A stretch of 64,000 nt of DNA from Bartonella raoultii (GCF_019659805.1 NZ_JAIFRO010000006.1:94245-158244), one strand, 5' to 3'. Shown: positions 17,671 through 28,069, counted from the first letter of the stretch. Translations and numbers: made by a program. Notes: generated by a model from the sequence alone, not told the origin.

Positions 17671-20067
17671 ATGACTACAAATTCGAAATTTTTAAATGCA
17701 GCATCTGCGTTGGTGTTGGGTATGGGGATGATAGCTCCAACAACAGCCTTGGTATCAGTTATGATGGCTGGAGAAGTTCAGGCATCTGTTGTCCGTTCTA
17801 TCGAGGTTCGTGGCAATAAGTTTGTAAGTGCTGAGGCAATTAGAGACAATATGGGCATTAAAACAGGAAAAAGTTTTTCCAGTGGTGATATAGATGTTGC
17901 GGTGAAGCGGCTTTTCGGATTAGGTTTATTTTATGATGTGAAAATAAATCAAGTCGGTGATAGGTTGATTGTACTTGTGAAAGAATATGAAGTTGTCAAT
18001 CAAGTTTTGTTTCAAGGCAATAAGTCTATTAAAGATCCTGATTTTAAAAGAGTTATTTCTTTAAAACCGAACGAGCCTTTTAATTCTTCTAAACTTTCCG
18101 CAGATATTAAGATGATTCGTGAAGCTTATAAGACGCTTGGTCGTAATAATGTTACTGTTACGGTCCAAACTATTAATCTTGGTAAAGGGCGTGTAAATGT
18201 GGTCTTTAATATTGCTGAAGGCCGCAAAACAAAGATTAGCAGCGTTACTTTTAAGGGGAATAATGCTTTTGGGAGCCGTCGTCTGCGTGATGTCATTTCA
18301 ACAAAACCTTCAGGAATATTTTCGTTATTATTAGGAGGTGATGTTTATAGTGAGGAACGTTTAGCAGCAGATGAAGAAGCTCTTCGTCGCTTTTATTATA
18401 ATCATGGTTATGCAGATTTTCGTGTTCTTTCCTCTAAAGCGGTGTTTGATGTAGCAAGTAATACATATAAAATTTCTTTCATTCTTGATGAGGGGGTGCG
18501 TTATAAAATTAGTGATGTGCAGGTTGAAAGCGATGTCGATGGGGTCAATGCTCAATCTATGAAAAAGCTGCTTAAAACCCAATCAGGTGATATTTATAGT
18601 GCAGAGGATATTGAAGAATCTGTTTTAATTATTAATAATAAAGTAGCTGATTTAGGATACGCTTTTGCTAAAGTTGAGCCTCGAGGAAATCGTAATTTAG
18701 CAAATCATACCATTTCAATTTTATATAACATTGAACAAGGTCCGCGGGCTTATGTTCAACGTATTGAAATACGAGGAAATGAAAAGACCCGTGATTATGT
18801 TATTCGTCGTGAGATTGATTTAAATGAAGGGGATGCTTATAATCAAACCTTAGTACAGCGGGCAAAACGTCGTTTAGAAAGCTTAGGTTTTTTCAAAGCT
18901 GTTAATATCTCAATGGTTCCGACGGATCAGCCTGATCAGGTAACATTAATCATCGATGTGGTTGAAGCCCCAACAGGCGATCTTTCTTTATCTGGAGGAT
19001 ATACAACTGGTGGTACAAGTCCTGGTATGTCACTTGAAATGTCTGTTACTGAGCGTAACCTTGGAGGGCGTGGTCAGTATGTTCGTTTGGGCTTAGGGGC
19101 TGGGCAAGAAAAATCGCGTAATTACAATTTATCTTTTGTTGATCCTTATTTTTTGGGTTATCGTTTATCTGCGGGGATAGATATTTTTCGTAGTACTTAC
19201 CGTGCTGATAAGGCATATGATGTACGTCAGACAGGTGGATCACTCCGATTCGGAATGCCTATTAATGACCGATTATCTGCTAATTTAGCTTATTCTTATG
19301 TGCAAGAAGAATATGATTTTGGTGGAGAGTATGACTTAAGCAAAGAAGATGACATAAGGGAAGTTTATGGAAAATATTCTGGTGCAATTGTTCAAGCAGC
19401 ACAACAAAGCCCTTGGAAACGTTCATCACTTAGTTATGGTTTGACCTATAATACGATTGACGATATGAGAAGTCCACATGATGGGTGGTACGCGCATATA
19501 CTTCAGGAGTATGCAGGGCTTGGCGGGAGTGCGAAGTTCTTGAAGACGACAGGTAAAGCGATGATGTACAAGACTCTTTCTGAACGGATGGACCTTGTCG
19601 GTTTAGTTTCTTTTGGTGGTGGTTATATTCATGAAATAGGTCGAGATGGTGTTCGCATTTTCGATATGTTTAAAGCGAATTCTGATATGATTCGAGGATT
19701 TAAATATAATGGAATTGGTCCACGTCAGGTTTCCAATAAAGGTGAGGTTTATTTCTTAGGGGGAACAACATATATGAATGCGACTGCTGAAGTTCAATTT
19801 CCTATACCTGTTGTTCCTGAAGGATTAGGATTTCGTGGTGCTGTATTTGCAGATATTGCAACGCTTTATGGCAATAATTATAAACCTACATTTCAGGATG
19901 AAGCAGCTGTTACAAACACCAAAATCGCTTGGCGCTCTGCTGCAGGTGTGAGTTTAATGTGGGATTCACCATTTGGTCCATTGCGTTTTGATTATGCTTG
20001 GCCAATTAAAAAGCAGGAAGGTGATCGCTTACAGCAATTGAATTTTGGAATTTCTACAAAATTCTGA
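17671..20067 (+). CDS. bamA: Outer membrane protein assembly factor BamA
   Basis: BamA is the Omp85 core of the machine that inserts beta-barrels into the outer membrane. The 798-residue protein has a long N-terminal signal peptide (about 1-38, ending MAGEVQAS), five POTRA domains (about 40-430; each with repeats like SIEVRGNKFVSAEAI and RIEIRGNEKTRDYVIRREID), and a C-terminal 16-strand barrel. Barrel features include the loop-6 motif region MIRGFKYNGIGPRQ and the final phenylalanine (NFGISTKF). The start at 17671 has AAGGTAAAAAAAGCCA upstream. It lies between rseP and lpxD, as in many proteobacteria. Confidence 0.97.
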   Translation: MTTNSKFLNAASALVLGMGMIAPTTALVSVMMAGEVQASVVRSIEVRGNKFVSAEAIRDNMGIKTGKSFSSGDIDVAVKRLFGLGLFYDVKINQVGDRLIVLVKEYEVVNQVLFQGNKSIKDPDFKRVISLKPNEPFNSSKLSADIKMIREAYKTLGRNNVTVTVQTINLGKGRVNVVFNIAEGRKTKISSVTFKGNNAFGSRRLRDVISTKPSGIFSLLLGGDVYSEERLAADEEALRRFYYNHGYADFRVLSSKAVFDVASNTYKISFILDEGVRYKISDVQVESDVDGVNAQSMKKLLKTQSGDIYSAEDIEESVLIINNKVADLGYAFAKVEPRGNRNLANHTISILYNIEQGPRAYVQRIEIRGNEKTRDYVIRREIDLNEGDAYNQTLVQRAKRRLESLGFFKAVNISMVPTDQPDQVTLIIDVVEAPTGDLSLSGGYTTGGTSPGMSLEMSVTERNLGGRGQYVRLGLGAGQEKSRNYNLSFVDPYFLGYRLSAGIDIFRSTYRADKAYDVRQTGGSLRFGMPINDRLSANLAYSYVQEEYDFGGEYDLSKEDDIREVYGKYSGAIVQAAQQSPWKRSSLSYGLTYNTIDDMRSPHDGWYAHILQEYAGLGGSAKFLKTTGKAMMYKTLSERMDLVGLVSFGGGYIHEIGRDGVRIFDMFKANSDMIRGFKYNGIGPRQVSNKGEVYFLGGTTYMNATAEVQFPIPVVPEGLGFRGAVFADIATLYGNNYKPTFQDEAAVTNTKIAWRSAAGVSLMWDSPFGPLRFDYAWPIKKQEGDRLQQLNFGISTKF

Positions 20068-20135
20068 TTTAAATTTTCTTGAAAAGGAAAAAATTGTTGG
20101 AGAGAATGAGGTAGGATAGAAGAGAAAGTGTTTTG

Positions 20136-21182
20136 ATGGCGGGTACATTTTTTTTTACGCCGTCTCGGCGATTGACAGTTGCAAATGTTGCAGAGTTAAC
20201 AGGTGCAAAACTTCTTAATCCAGAATTATCTAATACAGAGATAAATGCTCTTTCTTCACTTAAGAATGCCAAGGAAGGATCTCTTGTTTTTGTGGAGCAT
20301 AAAAAGTTTTCTGATGCTCTGTTAGGGAGTTCTGCTGTTGCCGTTTTTTGTACGAATGAAATAGTTTTTAAAGTTCCTGAATCCATGGCAATTTTGGTAA
20401 CATCTACACCGCAGCGTGCTTTTGCTCAGATTGGTCGTATTTTATTTCCTGATTCCGTTAAGCCAATGCCTTGGTTGGGAAAGAAAGAAATTTCACCACA
20501 TGCGCATATTCATCCAAGTGCTAAATTTGCACATGATGTGTGTATTGAAGCAGGAGCTGTTGTTGGTAAAAATGTTGAAATTGGTGCAGGGACTCTTATT
20601 TCATCCACTGCTGTGATCGGTGAAAATTGTTGTATTGGACGTGATTGCTATATTGCTCCAAAGGCAACAATTCAGTGTTCTTTAATAGGTGATAGAGTAC
20701 AACTTTATCCTGGTGTTTGCATTGGGCAAGATGGTTTTGGTTATGTTGCTAGTATGTCTGGAATTGAAAAAATACCTCAACTTGGCCGTGTTATTATAGA
20801 AGATGATGTAGAGATCGGTGCAAATACAACAATTGATCGTGGAACACTGGAGGACACTATTATTGGTGAAGGGAGCAAAATTGATAATCTAGTACAGATT
20901 GCCCATAATGTGAAGATTGGTCGCTATTGCCTTATTGCCGCTCAATGTGGAATTGCTGGAAGTGTATCCATAGGTGATATGTCTCAGCTTGGCGGAAGCG
21001 TTGGGATATCGGATCATATTGTCATAGGTAAATGTGTTCAGATTGCTGCTGGTAGTGGTGTTATGAACAATATTCCGGATGGTGAAAAATGGGGAGGAAG
21101 TCCAGCACGACCATTTAAACAATGGTTCCGTGAAGTAGTAGCTTTGCGTAATATTGGCAAAGTAGGAAGGGAAAAACGTTAG
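20136..21182 (+). CDS. lpxD: UDP-3-O-(3-hydroxyacyl)glucosamine N-acyltransferase
   Basis: LpxD adds the second hydroxyacyl chain, to the amino group, in lipid A synthesis. The 348-residue protein has an N-terminal uridine-binding domain (about 1-105, including [20 protein letters not shown]) followed by hexapeptide repeats forming a left-handed beta-helix ([17 protein letters not shown] onwards). The catalytic-histidine region is [13 protein letters not shown], and [16 protein letters not shown] ends the helix. I prefer ATG at 20136; a TTG one codon upstream is the other choice. It ends 1 bp before the fabZ start, so translation is probably coupled. Confidence 0.96.
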   Translation: MAGTFFFTPSRRLTVANVAELTGAKLLNPELSNTEINALSSLKNAKEGSLVFVEHKKFSDALLGSSAVAVFCTNEIVFKVPESMAILVTSTPQRAFAQIGRILFPDSVKPMPWLGKKEISPHAHIHPSAKFAHDVCIEAGAVVGKNVEIGAGTLISSTAVIGENCCIGRDCYIAPKATIQCSLIGDRVQLYPGVCIGQDGFGYVASMSGIEKIPQLGRVIIEDDVEIGANTTIDRGTLEDTIIGEGSKIDNLVQIAHNVKIGRYCLIAAQCGIAGSVSIGDMSQLGGSVGISDHIVIGKCVQIAAGSGVMNNIPDGEKWGGSPARPFKQWFREVVALRNIGKVGREKR

Positions 21183-21183
21183 T

Positions 21184-21651
21184 ATGATCAACAGCGGAGA
21201 AATGAGAAGTTTAGAGGCTGTAGATATTGAAGAATTACTTTCTATCTTACCACACCGTTATCCATTTTTATTGATTGATCGCATCGTTGACATTGATGGT
21301 GAACAACGGGCTATCGGTATTAAAAATATAACGATTAATGAGCCACATTTTATGGGACATTTTCCTACAAAGCCTGTCATGCCGGGAGTATTAATTTTAG
21401 AAGCTATGGCGCAAACAGCAGGGGCCATTTCACTTTTAAAGTTAGGGGATAAGCAAATAAATTTTGTTTACCTGATGACTGTTGATAATGCGAAATTTCG
21501 TAAACCTGTTATGCCTGGTGATCAGCTTAAGCTTCATGTTGAGCTTTTAAAAAAAAGAGCTGGCATGAGACGTTTTTCGTGTGTTGCAAAAGTAGAAGAT
21601 ATTCGCGTCGCTGAAGCAGAGATTGCAGCGATGATTATCGAAAAAGAATAA
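21184..21651 (+). CDS. fabZ: 3-hydroxyacyl-[acyl-carrier-protein] dehydratase FabZ
   Basis: FabZ dehydrates 3-hydroxyacyl-ACP in fatty acid elongation and competes with LpxA/LpxD for the same pool. The 155-residue protein has [14 protein letters not shown] and the catalytic [19 protein letters not shown], with the active-site His and Glu present. It follows lpxD with a 1-bp gap and precedes lpxA by 29 bp, the standard lipid A gene order. Confidence 0.97.
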   Translation: MINSGEMRSLEAVDIEELLSILPHRYPFLLIDRIVDIDGEQRAIGIKNITINEPHFMGHFPTKPVMPGVLILEAMAQTAGAISLLKLGDKQINFVYLMTVDNAKFRKPVMPGDQLKLHVELLKKRAGMRRFSCVAKVEDIRVAEAEIAAMIIEKE

Positions 21652-21680
21652 ACGATATTAATATTAATGGGAATTTTATA

Positions 21681-22487
21681 ATGTCCGGTACGAAAATTCA
21701 TCCAACGGCTCTTGTGGAAAAGGGAGCACAGCTTGGTGAGAATGTACAAGTTGGGCCGTTTTGTTATATCAGCTCAGAAGCTGTTATTGGCGATGGATGC
21801 AATTTGATGAGTCACGTTGTGATTATGGGCAATACAATATTAGGTGCTCATAGTAAAGTATTTTCGCATGCAGTTTTGGGAGCAGAGCCGCAAAATAGTA
21901 AACATAAGGGAGGTCATACAACACTTTCTATTGGGAAAAATTGTACGATTCGTGAAGGTGTCACAATGCATAGAGGTTCCGATTCGAGTATAGGAATGAC
22001 GATTGTGGGTGATAATTGCCAGTTTTTTTGTTATGCGCATGTTGCTCATGATTGTCATGTGGGGAATCATGTAACATTTGCCAATAATGTGATGATTGCT
22101 GGTCATGTTACTGTTGGCGATTATGTTATTATTGGTGGTGGTGCTGCTGTTCATCAATTCGTTCGTATCGGGCAGCATGCGTTTGTTGGTGGTGTCTCTG
22201 GATTGGCTGGTGATCTCATCCCTTATGGGACAGCTGTTGGTGTACACGCAAAGCTTGCAGGGTTAAATATTATTGGCATGAAACGTGCAGGTTTTGAACG
22301 TAAAGATATTCATGCATTACGCCATGCGGTTGCTATGCTTTTTGATCACAGTAAGCCGTTTAAAGAGCGTGTTAGTGATGTTGCGGATTTTTATTCTACT
22401 TCTCAGTCAGTTGTTGACGTTGTTAATTTTATTCAAGAAGAAGGAAGACGTTTTTATTGCACACCAAATGTGAAGGTGGTAGGATAA
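21681..22487 (+). CDS. lpxA: UDP-N-acetylglucosamine acyltransferase
   Basis: LpxA catalyses the first step of lipid A synthesis, moving a hydroxyacyl chain from ACP to UDP-GlcNAc. The 268-residue protein is mostly hexapeptide repeats (IHPTALVEKGAQLGENVQVG, then CTIREGVTMHRGS and YAHVAHDCHVGNH with the catalytic histidine region), followed by a helical C-terminal domain (ALRHAVAMLFDHSKPFKER). ATG at 21681 has a modest upstream signal, ATGGGAATTTTATA. It continues the lpxD-fabZ operon. Confidence 0.97.
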   Translation: MSGTKIHPTALVEKGAQLGENVQVGPFCYISSEAVIGDGCNLMSHVVIMGNTILGAHSKVFSHAVLGAEPQNSKHKGGHTTLSIGKNCTIREGVTMHRGSDSSIGMTIVGDNCQFFCYAHVAHDCHVGNHVTFANNVMIAGHVTVGDYVIIGGGAAVHQFVRIGQHAFVGGVSGLAGDLIPYGTAVGVHAKLAGLNIIGMKRAGFERKDIHALRHAVAMLFDHSKPFKERVSDVADFYSTSQSVVDVVNFIQEEGRRFYCTPNVKVVG

Positions 22488-22506
22488 GAGAAAATGGGGA
22501 TTTAAA

Positions 22507-23379
22507 GTGCCTGTCTCAAATGTCAGAAATTTTCTTTCCCAACGTACTGCTATTATAGCAGGAAGTGGTGTTTTGCCTATTACTATTGCGCAAGCACTTG
22601 AGGAAAGTGGACAGAATCCATTCATTGTACTTTTGCGTGATGAAGCAGATGTTATACTTCGTTGCTATGAGCATTGCGAATTATCAGTAGTGGAGTTAGC
22701 ACGACTCGTTAAAGTCTTAAAAGCAGCTAAAATTTGTAATATTGTATTAGCCGGTGGTGTAAAAAGGCGACCGCTTCTTACAGAATTGCGACTTGATTGG
22801 ATAACATGTTTAGCTCTTCCTAAGTTAATCAGTGCTTTAAAAGCGGGAGATGACGCATTATTAAAAGCTTTTATACGTGTTATTGAAGGGTATGGTTTTC
22901 GCGTTATTGGTGCTCATGAGATAGTACCAGATCTTTTAGCACCAGTAGGATTTGATTTAACATTACGGCGCGCTACACAAAAAGAAAAAAAGGATATTTT
23001 TTTAGCAGTAAAAGTAGCAAAGCGTTTAGGAGAATTGGATATTGGACAAGCAGCAGTGGCTGTTAATGGAAGGGTGGTTGCAGTTGAGGGAGCAGAAGGG
23101 ACCGATAATATGCTGCATCGTGTTTATGAAATGCGGAAAAGAAGGCAAATTCCATCTAAAGGCGGTGTTCTTGTAAAATGTGCAAAACCACAACAAGATC
23201 ATCGTGTTGATTTGCCATCAATTGGACCTGAGACAGTGAAAAATATTGCGAAAAGTAGATTATCTGGTATTGCGGTGGAGGCAAATAAAAGTTTGATCTT
23301 ATCAGTGAAAACAACAATAGAAAAAGCAAATGAATATTCCTTGTTTATAGAAACATTTGAAAGATTTGATCATGAATAA
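22507..23379 (+). CDS. lpxI: UDP-2,3-diacylglucosamine diphosphatase LpxI
   Basis: LpxI (formerly DUF1009) hydrolyses UDP-2,3-diacylglucosamine to lipid X and replaces LpxH in alphaproteobacteria. The 290-residue protein has the N-terminal TAIIAGSGVLPITIAQALEE, the central VLAGGVKRRP, the DDALLKAFIRVIEGYGFRVIGAH block and the C-terminal GVLVKCAKPQQDHRVDLPSI with the conserved aspartate. The start is GTG at 22507. The stop overlaps the lpxB start by 8 bases (ATGAATAA), so the two are translationally coupled. Confidence 0.95.
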   Translation: MPVSNVRNFLSQRTAIIAGSGVLPITIAQALEESGQNPFIVLLRDEADVILRCYEHCELSVVELARLVKVLKAAKICNIVLAGGVKRRPLLTELRLDWITCLALPKLISALKAGDDALLKAFIRVIEGYGFRVIGAHEIVPDLLAPVGFDLTLRRATQKEKKDIFLAVKVAKRLGELDIGQAAVAVNGRVVAVEGAEGTDNMLHRVYEMRKRRQIPSKGGVLVKCAKPQQDHRVDLPSIGPETVKNIAKSRLSGIAVEANKSLILSVKTTIEKANEYSLFIETFERFDHE

Positions 23380-24571
23380 TTGTTTCTTAAAAATTGCTGT
23401 TATTGCAGGTGAAGAATCTGGTGATTTACTAGGAGCAGATTTGATTTCGTGTTTAACACAACAAACAGGATACAATATTCATTTAATTGGTGTTGGTGGA
23501 AGGCATTTACAGGCATTAGGCTTAAAAAGTTTTTTTGATTCTCAAGATATTGCTTTAATTGGTTTGAGAGAAGTGTTTAAAAAATTGCCACTGTTGTTGC
23601 GGCATATTGGCAATTTATCTAAATTTATCGCGCGTGAAAAACCCGATTGTCTAATTATTATCGATAGCCCAGATTTTACCCATCGTGTTGCAAAAAAGGT
23701 GCGTGCTTTAGCACCTTCTATTCCTATCATTAAATATGTTGCACCAACTGTTTGGGCATGGAGGCCGAAACGCGCTAAAGCTATGCGAAAATTTGTCGAT
23801 CATGTTTTAGCAGTTTTTCCTTTTGAAGAAAAGGTTATGCAGGACTTGGAGGGTCCTTCTACAACTTATGTAGGACACCGTCTTTTGACTTATCCTCCTC
23901 TTTTGACTGTTCAAGTAGAAAGAAAACACCAAGCAGAAAAAAAAAACTTGTGTGATAAAGAGGATTCATCCTTTACATTGGTTCTTTTGCCAGGATCACG
24001 CAATTTCGAAATTCGCTCTTTAATGCCAATTTTTCGAGAAGTAGTGGAAATTCTTATACAACGTATTCCTCATTTACGTATTATTTTACCAACCCTACCA
24101 TATTTGCAGGATGCAATTCATGATTTTGTGCAAGGATGGAAGAGTAAAGTAGAAGTTGTTGTTGGTGAAGATGAAAAATGGCGTGCTTTTGCACAAGCAG
24201 ATGTAGCACTTGCTGCACATGGGACAGTCTCACTTGAATTGGCATTAGCAAAAATTCCCATGGTTCATTGCTATAAACTTGATCTTTTTTCTCAATTATT
24301 TCTTTTTCCTAAAATAATGATATGGACTGGTGCTCTTCCGAATATTATTTCTGATAAGCCTATTATGCCAGAATATTTTAACGAATTTTTACGCCCTGGC
24401 ATGTTAGCAAGACAGATAGAACAGCTTTTGTATAATCCTTTATTACGACAAGCACAACTTGATGCTTTTGAGATAGTGGAACAGAAAATGAAAACGGAAG
24501 TCCCATCAGGAATTATTGGTGCTAAAGTAATTATTGCTCTTCTCAAAAAGGCAGGACATTTAAAATTGTAA
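23372..24571 (+). CDS. lpxB: Lipid-A-disaccharide synthase
   Basis: LpxB joins lipid X and UDP-diacylglucosamine to the tetraacyl disaccharide of lipid A. The 399-residue protein begins KIAVIAGEESGDLLGADLI (nucleotide-sugar binding loop) and has IDSPDFTHRVAKKVR, YVAPTVWAWRPKRAKAM and, in the C-terminal half, LLPGSRNFEIRSL and ALAAHGTVSLELALAKIPMV. ATG at 23372 overlaps the lpxI stop and gives the usual short N-terminus; a TTG 15 bp upstream is less likely. It is the last gene of the long + strand operon and converges on the ABC transporter, 21 bp away, with no visible terminator. Confidence 0.96.
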   Translation: MNNCFLKIAVIAGEESGDLLGADLISCLTQQTGYNIHLIGVGGRHLQALGLKSFFDSQDIALIGLREVFKKLPLLLRHIGNLSKFIAREKPDCLIIIDSPDFTHRVAKKVRALAPSIPIIKYVAPTVWAWRPKRAKAMRKFVDHVLAVFPFEEKVMQDLEGPSTTYVGHRLLTYPPLLTVQVERKHQAEKKNLCDKEDSSFTLVLLPGSRNFEIRSLMPIFREVVEILIQRIPHLRIILPTLPYLQDAIHDFVQGWKSKVEVVVGEDEKWRAFAQADVALAAHGTVSLELALAKIPMVHCYKLDLFSQLFLFPKIMIWTGALPNIISDKPIMPEYFNEFLRPGMLARQIEQLLYNPLLRQAQLDAFEIVEQKMKTEVPSGIIGAKVIIALLKKAGHLKL

Positions 24572-24592
24572 TAAATAAAGCAATGTTAGTGA

Positions 24593-25384
24593 TTAATGTT
24601 GAATTTTAGCAAGAAAATTACGAGCACGTTGGCTTTTTGGGTTGGTAAAAAACTTTTGAGATTCAGTATCCTCAATAATTTTTCCATTTTCTAAAAAGAG
24701 TATTCTTTCTGAAACTTTACGGGCAAAGCCCATTTCATGTGTCACACAAAGCATTGTTATGCCTGTTTCTGCTAGCTGAACCATAACTTCTAAAACTTCT
24801 CCAACACTTTCTGGATCAAGAGCTGATGTTGGCTCATCAAAAAGCATTACTTCAGGTTCCATACAAAGTGCACGGGCAATTGCAACACGCTGTTGTTGTC
24901 CACCGGAGAGTTGTAAAGGATATTTTTCACAATATTTTTCAATACCAACCTGCGTTAAATAACGAATTGCTCGTTCTTTTGCTTGTTGTTTGGAAAGTTT
25001 TTGAACTGTCATAGGTGCTAAAATACAATTTTGTAGAACAGTCATATGAGGAAATAAATTAAAATGTTGAAAAACCATTCCTATTTTGCGTAGAATATTT
25101 TGTTGTTGTTGTATAGGAGCAGTATAAATATCAATATTATGGATGCAGATTGATCCTTTTTGTGCCTGTTCTAATTGATTAATACAACGAATCAAAGTTG
25201 ACTTTCCTGATCCAGAAGGCCCACAAATAACAATGCGCTCGCCAGCTTTAACATCTAAATTAATATCATGTAGCACTTGAAAAGTTTCATACCATTTATT
25301 TAAGTTTCGGATAGAAATCACTAACTTTTCAGAAGTATGGGCAAGTTTATTATTTTCCAAATCCATTTTGCTGTATTCTTTCAT
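24593..25384 (-). CDS. Polar amino acid ABC transporter, ATP-binding protein
   Basis: The ATPase of a polar amino acid uptake system (GlnQ/HisP type), acting on the cytoplasmic side of the two permeases encoded upstream. Visible motifs are Walker [11 protein letters not shown] (near residue 56), Q-loop in [13 protein letters not shown], signature [15 protein letters not shown], Walker [15 protein letters not shown] and the switch histidine in [11 protein letters not shown]. Length is 263 residues from 25384; a second ATG at 25366 (MDLENNK) may be the true start, as neither has a strong ribosome binding site. It is the last gene of a five-gene cluster read on the - strand. Confidence 0.94.
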   Translation of the reverse strand: MKEYSKMDLENNKLAHTSEKLVISIRNLNKWYETFQVLHDINLDVKAGERIVICGPSGSGKSTLIRCINQLEQAQKGSICIHNIDIYTAPIQQQQNILRKIGMVFQHFNLFPHMTVLQNCILAPMTVQKLSKQQAKERAIRYLTQVGIEKYCEKYPLQLSGGQQQRVAIARALCMEPEVMLFDEPTSALDPESVGEVLEVMVQLAETGITMLCVTHEMGFARKVSERILFLENGKIIEDTESQKFFTNPKSQRARNFLAKIQH

Positions 25385-25418
25385 TAATAAATAAATTGAT
25401 TAATGTGACATTTTTATT

Positions 25419-26126
25419 TTATCGCAAATATCGGGTTAGACGACGTTCTATAAGAGTAATAAAGCAATGAATGAGCCCAACGATAAAAAGATAGATAAGA
25501 GCTGCCCAAATGTAAACTTGGAAATTGAATGTGCGTGAATAAGTTAATTTAGCAATACCCATTAAATCATAAACAGTAATAAGTGAGGCAATCGCACTTG
25601 ATTTAATCATTATAATAAATTCATTTCCTAAAGGGCGTAACGCGACAACAATTGCTTGTGGAAGGATAACTTTAAAGAACATAACAGAGTTACTTAGTCC
25701 CAATGCTTTAGATGCTTCGCGTTGTCCAGTTGTTACTGATAAAAAACTTCCTTTAAAAATTTCAGATTGATAGGCCGCAGAATTGAGTGCAAAAATAAAA
25801 AGACAACAATACCATGCATTTTGAAAAAACCACCATAAACCAATTTTTTGCCAGAAATTATTCATTGATCCAAGACCATAATAAAAAAGGAAGAGTTGAA
25901 TCAATAAAGGGGAGCCGCGGAAGAAATAAACATATGCATGTGCACAATACTGCAAAGGCTTCTTCTTTGATAAACGTGCAAATGCAATAAATATACCGAG
26001 AAAAAAACCAAGAGAGCATGAAATAAAAACAAGCTCAAAAGTAATAATAAATCCATCGATAAACTTGAATCCGTAACGGCTCAAGAGAGTAGGGTTAAAA
26101 AGAAAATAAAGCCATTCAGGAATCAT
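25419..26126 (-). CDS. Polar amino acid ABC transporter, permease (HisM-like)
   Basis: A 235-residue inner-membrane permease of the HisMQ family, with about five membrane segments. The EAA loop that docks the ATPase is REASKALGLSNSVMFFKVILPQA (about residues 137-159), followed by ALRPLGNEFIIMIKSSAIAS, typical of the HisM branch. It starts 1 bp after the stop of the other permease, so the two are coupled and should form a heterodimer. The clear EAA loop and full length indicate an intact transporter. Confidence 0.93.
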   Translation of the reverse strand: MIPEWLYFLFNPTLLSRYGFKFIDGFIITFELVFISCSLGFFLGIFIAFARLSKKKPLQYCAHAYVYFFRGSPLLIQLFLFYYGLGSMNNFWQKIGLWWFFQNAWYCCLFIFALNSAAYQSEIFKGSFLSVTTGQREASKALGLSNSVMFFKVILPQAIVVALRPLGNEFIIMIKSSAIASLITVYDLMGIAKLTYSRTFNFQVYIWAALIYLFIVGLIHCFITLIERRLTRYLR

Positions 26127-26127
26127 A

Positions 26128-26847
26128 TCAGCCCAACGCCTTTCGATAGCCTGTTTGCGTATATATCTCTAGAGAACGAAGAATTGCAGAAAAAAATGTT
26201 GAAAATAATAGATAGAGTAAGCATGCCACAAGATAAAATAACATGGGTTCATTAGTAGCGGCAACGGCTAAATTTGTTTGTCTCATAAGATCAACAAGTG
26301 AGATAGTAGAAACGAGAGATGTATCTTTAAGTAAAGTGAGCCAATTATTAGAAAGTCCTGGTAAGGCATTGCGGATTAATTGAGGAAAGACAATACGAAA
26401 AAATGTGGTTGACCGTGAAAGTCCTAAGGCTTTAGCTGCTTCGTATTGTCCTTTATCAAAAATATTGAATGCTCCAAGCCAAACTTCACAAGAAAAAGCT
26501 GCAAGAACCATACTTAGTGCGAGAACACCGGCAATAAAAGCGTTGATACTAAAGATTATTTCAATGTTAAAATAATCAAAAATGGTTTGAATAATATTTT
26601 GTAAACCGTAATATACTAAAAACAAAGTTAAAAGTTCTGGTAGGGCACGGAATACAGATGAAAACAGGATAGCAATAGCCTTCACTATCTTAATATTAGA
26701 TCGAATCATCACGGCATTTAGGAGACCTAAAGGAAGTCCTAGAAGCCCACAGCATAAAGCCAATGATAATGTCATTCCTGCGCTAGAAAGTATAACCATC
26801 CCCCAACCCCCATTGCTAAATGATAGCAATGCTAAACTCTCAGCCAT
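26128..26847 (-). CDS. Polar amino acid ABC transporter, permease (HisQ-like)
   Basis: A 239-residue inner-membrane permease, the partner of the gene at 25419. The EAA loop YEAAKALGLSRSTTFFRIVFPQLIRNALPGL is near residues 145-175, and there are about five hydrophobic helices. FRALPELLTLFLVYYGL in the second to third helix region is typical of the HisQ branch. ATG at 26847 has GAGGAATGCAAAA upstream. It starts 77 bp after the end of the nearer binding-protein gene. Confidence 0.93.
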   Translation of the reverse strand: MAESLALLSFSNGGWGMVILSSAGMTLSLALCCGLLGLPLGLLNAVMIRSNIKIVKAIAILFSSVFRALPELLTLFLVYYGLQNIIQTIFDYFNIEIIFSINAFIAGVLALSMVLAAFSCEVWLGAFNIFDKGQYEAAKALGLSRSTTFFRIVFPQLIRNALPGLSNNWLTLLKDTSLVSTISLVDLMRQTNLAVAATNEPMLFYLVACLLYLLFSTFFSAILRSLEIYTQTGYRKALG

Positions 26848-26924
26848 TTTTGCATTCCTCGTAAAGACTTAGATAATGATTTCTAGAAATAAATAGTGTG
26901 TTTAATTTTAGTTCATATTAATAT

Positions 26925-27677
26925 TTAATAAATATCAAATGTAAAATATTTTCTCATAATTTTCTCATAAGTTCCGTCTACACGGATTTCTTTTATTGCT
27001 TTATTGAACTTATCTTTAAGATCATCATCATTTTTACGTAGCGCGATTGCAATAGGAAAATGTGTATCTTTCAGAGTTCCTAAAAGTTTGCAGCAATATT
27101 TTCCTTCATTTTTAAGCCAAGTTAATGCATGTAATTTATCAAGAATAACCATATCCAGTCGATGATTTAAAAGATCGCGATTAACCTCTACTGTTGAAGG
27201 ATAAAGTTTTACATTTACGCCTTGAAATGCATAATGATCTTCTGCATATGCAGCTTGTGTTGTATTGGATTGCACACCTAAGTTTTTACCTTTAAAGGCC
27301 TTGGCTGAGATCTCTTTAATCGTTGAACCTTTTGTAACAATGATAGCTAATGCTGTACTATAGTAAGGGTCTGTAAAATCAATTTTTTGTAAGCGCTCTT
27401 GTGTGAGAGCGACGGAAGCAATAATAGAATCATATTTTTTTGCAAGAAGCCCAGGAATCATTCCTTCAAAATCTTGAGTAGTAATACTACATTTGATATT
27501 CATTTTTTCGCAAAGAGCGTGAGATATATCAACATCAAAACCTTGGAGTTCATTATTTGAATCAATATAACTAAATGGAGGGTAAGAACCTTCAGTTGCA
27601 ATTTTAAGTGTTTGTGCATCGACCAATTTGGTGAACAGGGCTATATTTATTACAAGAGCTGCCGCTAAAAATTTCAT
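26925..27677 (-). CDS. Amino acid ABC transporter substrate-binding protein (copy 1)
   Basis: A 250-residue periplasmic binding protein of SBP family 3, which captures polar (often basic) amino acids for the adjoining permease. The first 22 residues are a signal peptide (MKFLAAALVINIALF). The mature part starts TLKIATEGSYPPFSYID, followed by LQGFDVDISHALCEKM and the hinge DMVILDKLHALTWL. ATG at 27677 has AAGGAGAACAG as ribosome binding site; the frame is open 13 codons further but without a good start. It is a close paralogue of the gene at 28070-28822, which shares flanking sequence too. The ligand is inferred only at family level (lysine/arginine/ornithine/histidine-like). Confidence 0.92.
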   Translation of the reverse strand: MKFLAAALVINIALFTKLVDAQTLKIATEGSYPPFSYIDSNNELQGFDVDISHALCEKMNIKCSITTQDFEGMIPGLLAKKYDSIIASVALTQERLQKIDFTDPYYSTALAIIVTKGSTIKEISAKAFKGKNLGVQSNTTQAAYAEDHYAFQGVNVKLYPSTVEVNRDLLNHRLDMVILDKLHALTWLKNEGKYCCKLLGTLKDTHFPIAIALRKNDDDLKDKFNKAIKEIRVDGTYEKIMRKYFTFDIY

Positions 27678-28069
27678 TCTGTTCTCCTTGGAATAAGCGG
27701 AAAAATATGAGGACATATCCTATGCTTTTATAATTTTATAATCTGTAAGTTCTTTTGGAGCAATGCAAAAATTTATCGATATTTATTTTATGCTTATAGA
27801 ATGGATATCACTATTAAAAATAATTTTTTCTTTTTATAAAGCCAGAAAAAGAAATAGATATCTAATTGATTATATTATATATTTTTTATTAAGATAATTT
27901 TGTTATGAACATTTATTTATAAAAATTAAGAATAATTTTTTGCAAAAAAAACATTCAAATTTAAATATAAAAGAAAACTTTAAATCTTAAAAAGACGAAA
28001 GTAAAATATCACTCCCATTATAAATATTGGAAAGCATTGAGATAGAGATGGATATACCAAAATTGATAT
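27678..28069. other. 392-bp spacer between the two binding-protein genes
   Basis: The 95 bp next to the 27677 start repeat the sequence upstream of the other copy and so are part of the duplication; they probably hold a second promoter. The remainder, about 27780-28055, is very AT-rich with no open frame and no clear hairpin. Confidence 0.6.

Noticed and set aside
17634..17819. 61-codon open frame overlapping the start of bamA
   Set aside because: It lies in another frame over the bamA signal peptide, has no homologue I recognise and is best seen as a shadow.
21840..22247. 135-codon open frame opposite lpxA
   Set aside because: Antisense shadow of the hexapeptide repeats; the repeated text gives a Thr/Asn/Met-rich product with no domain.
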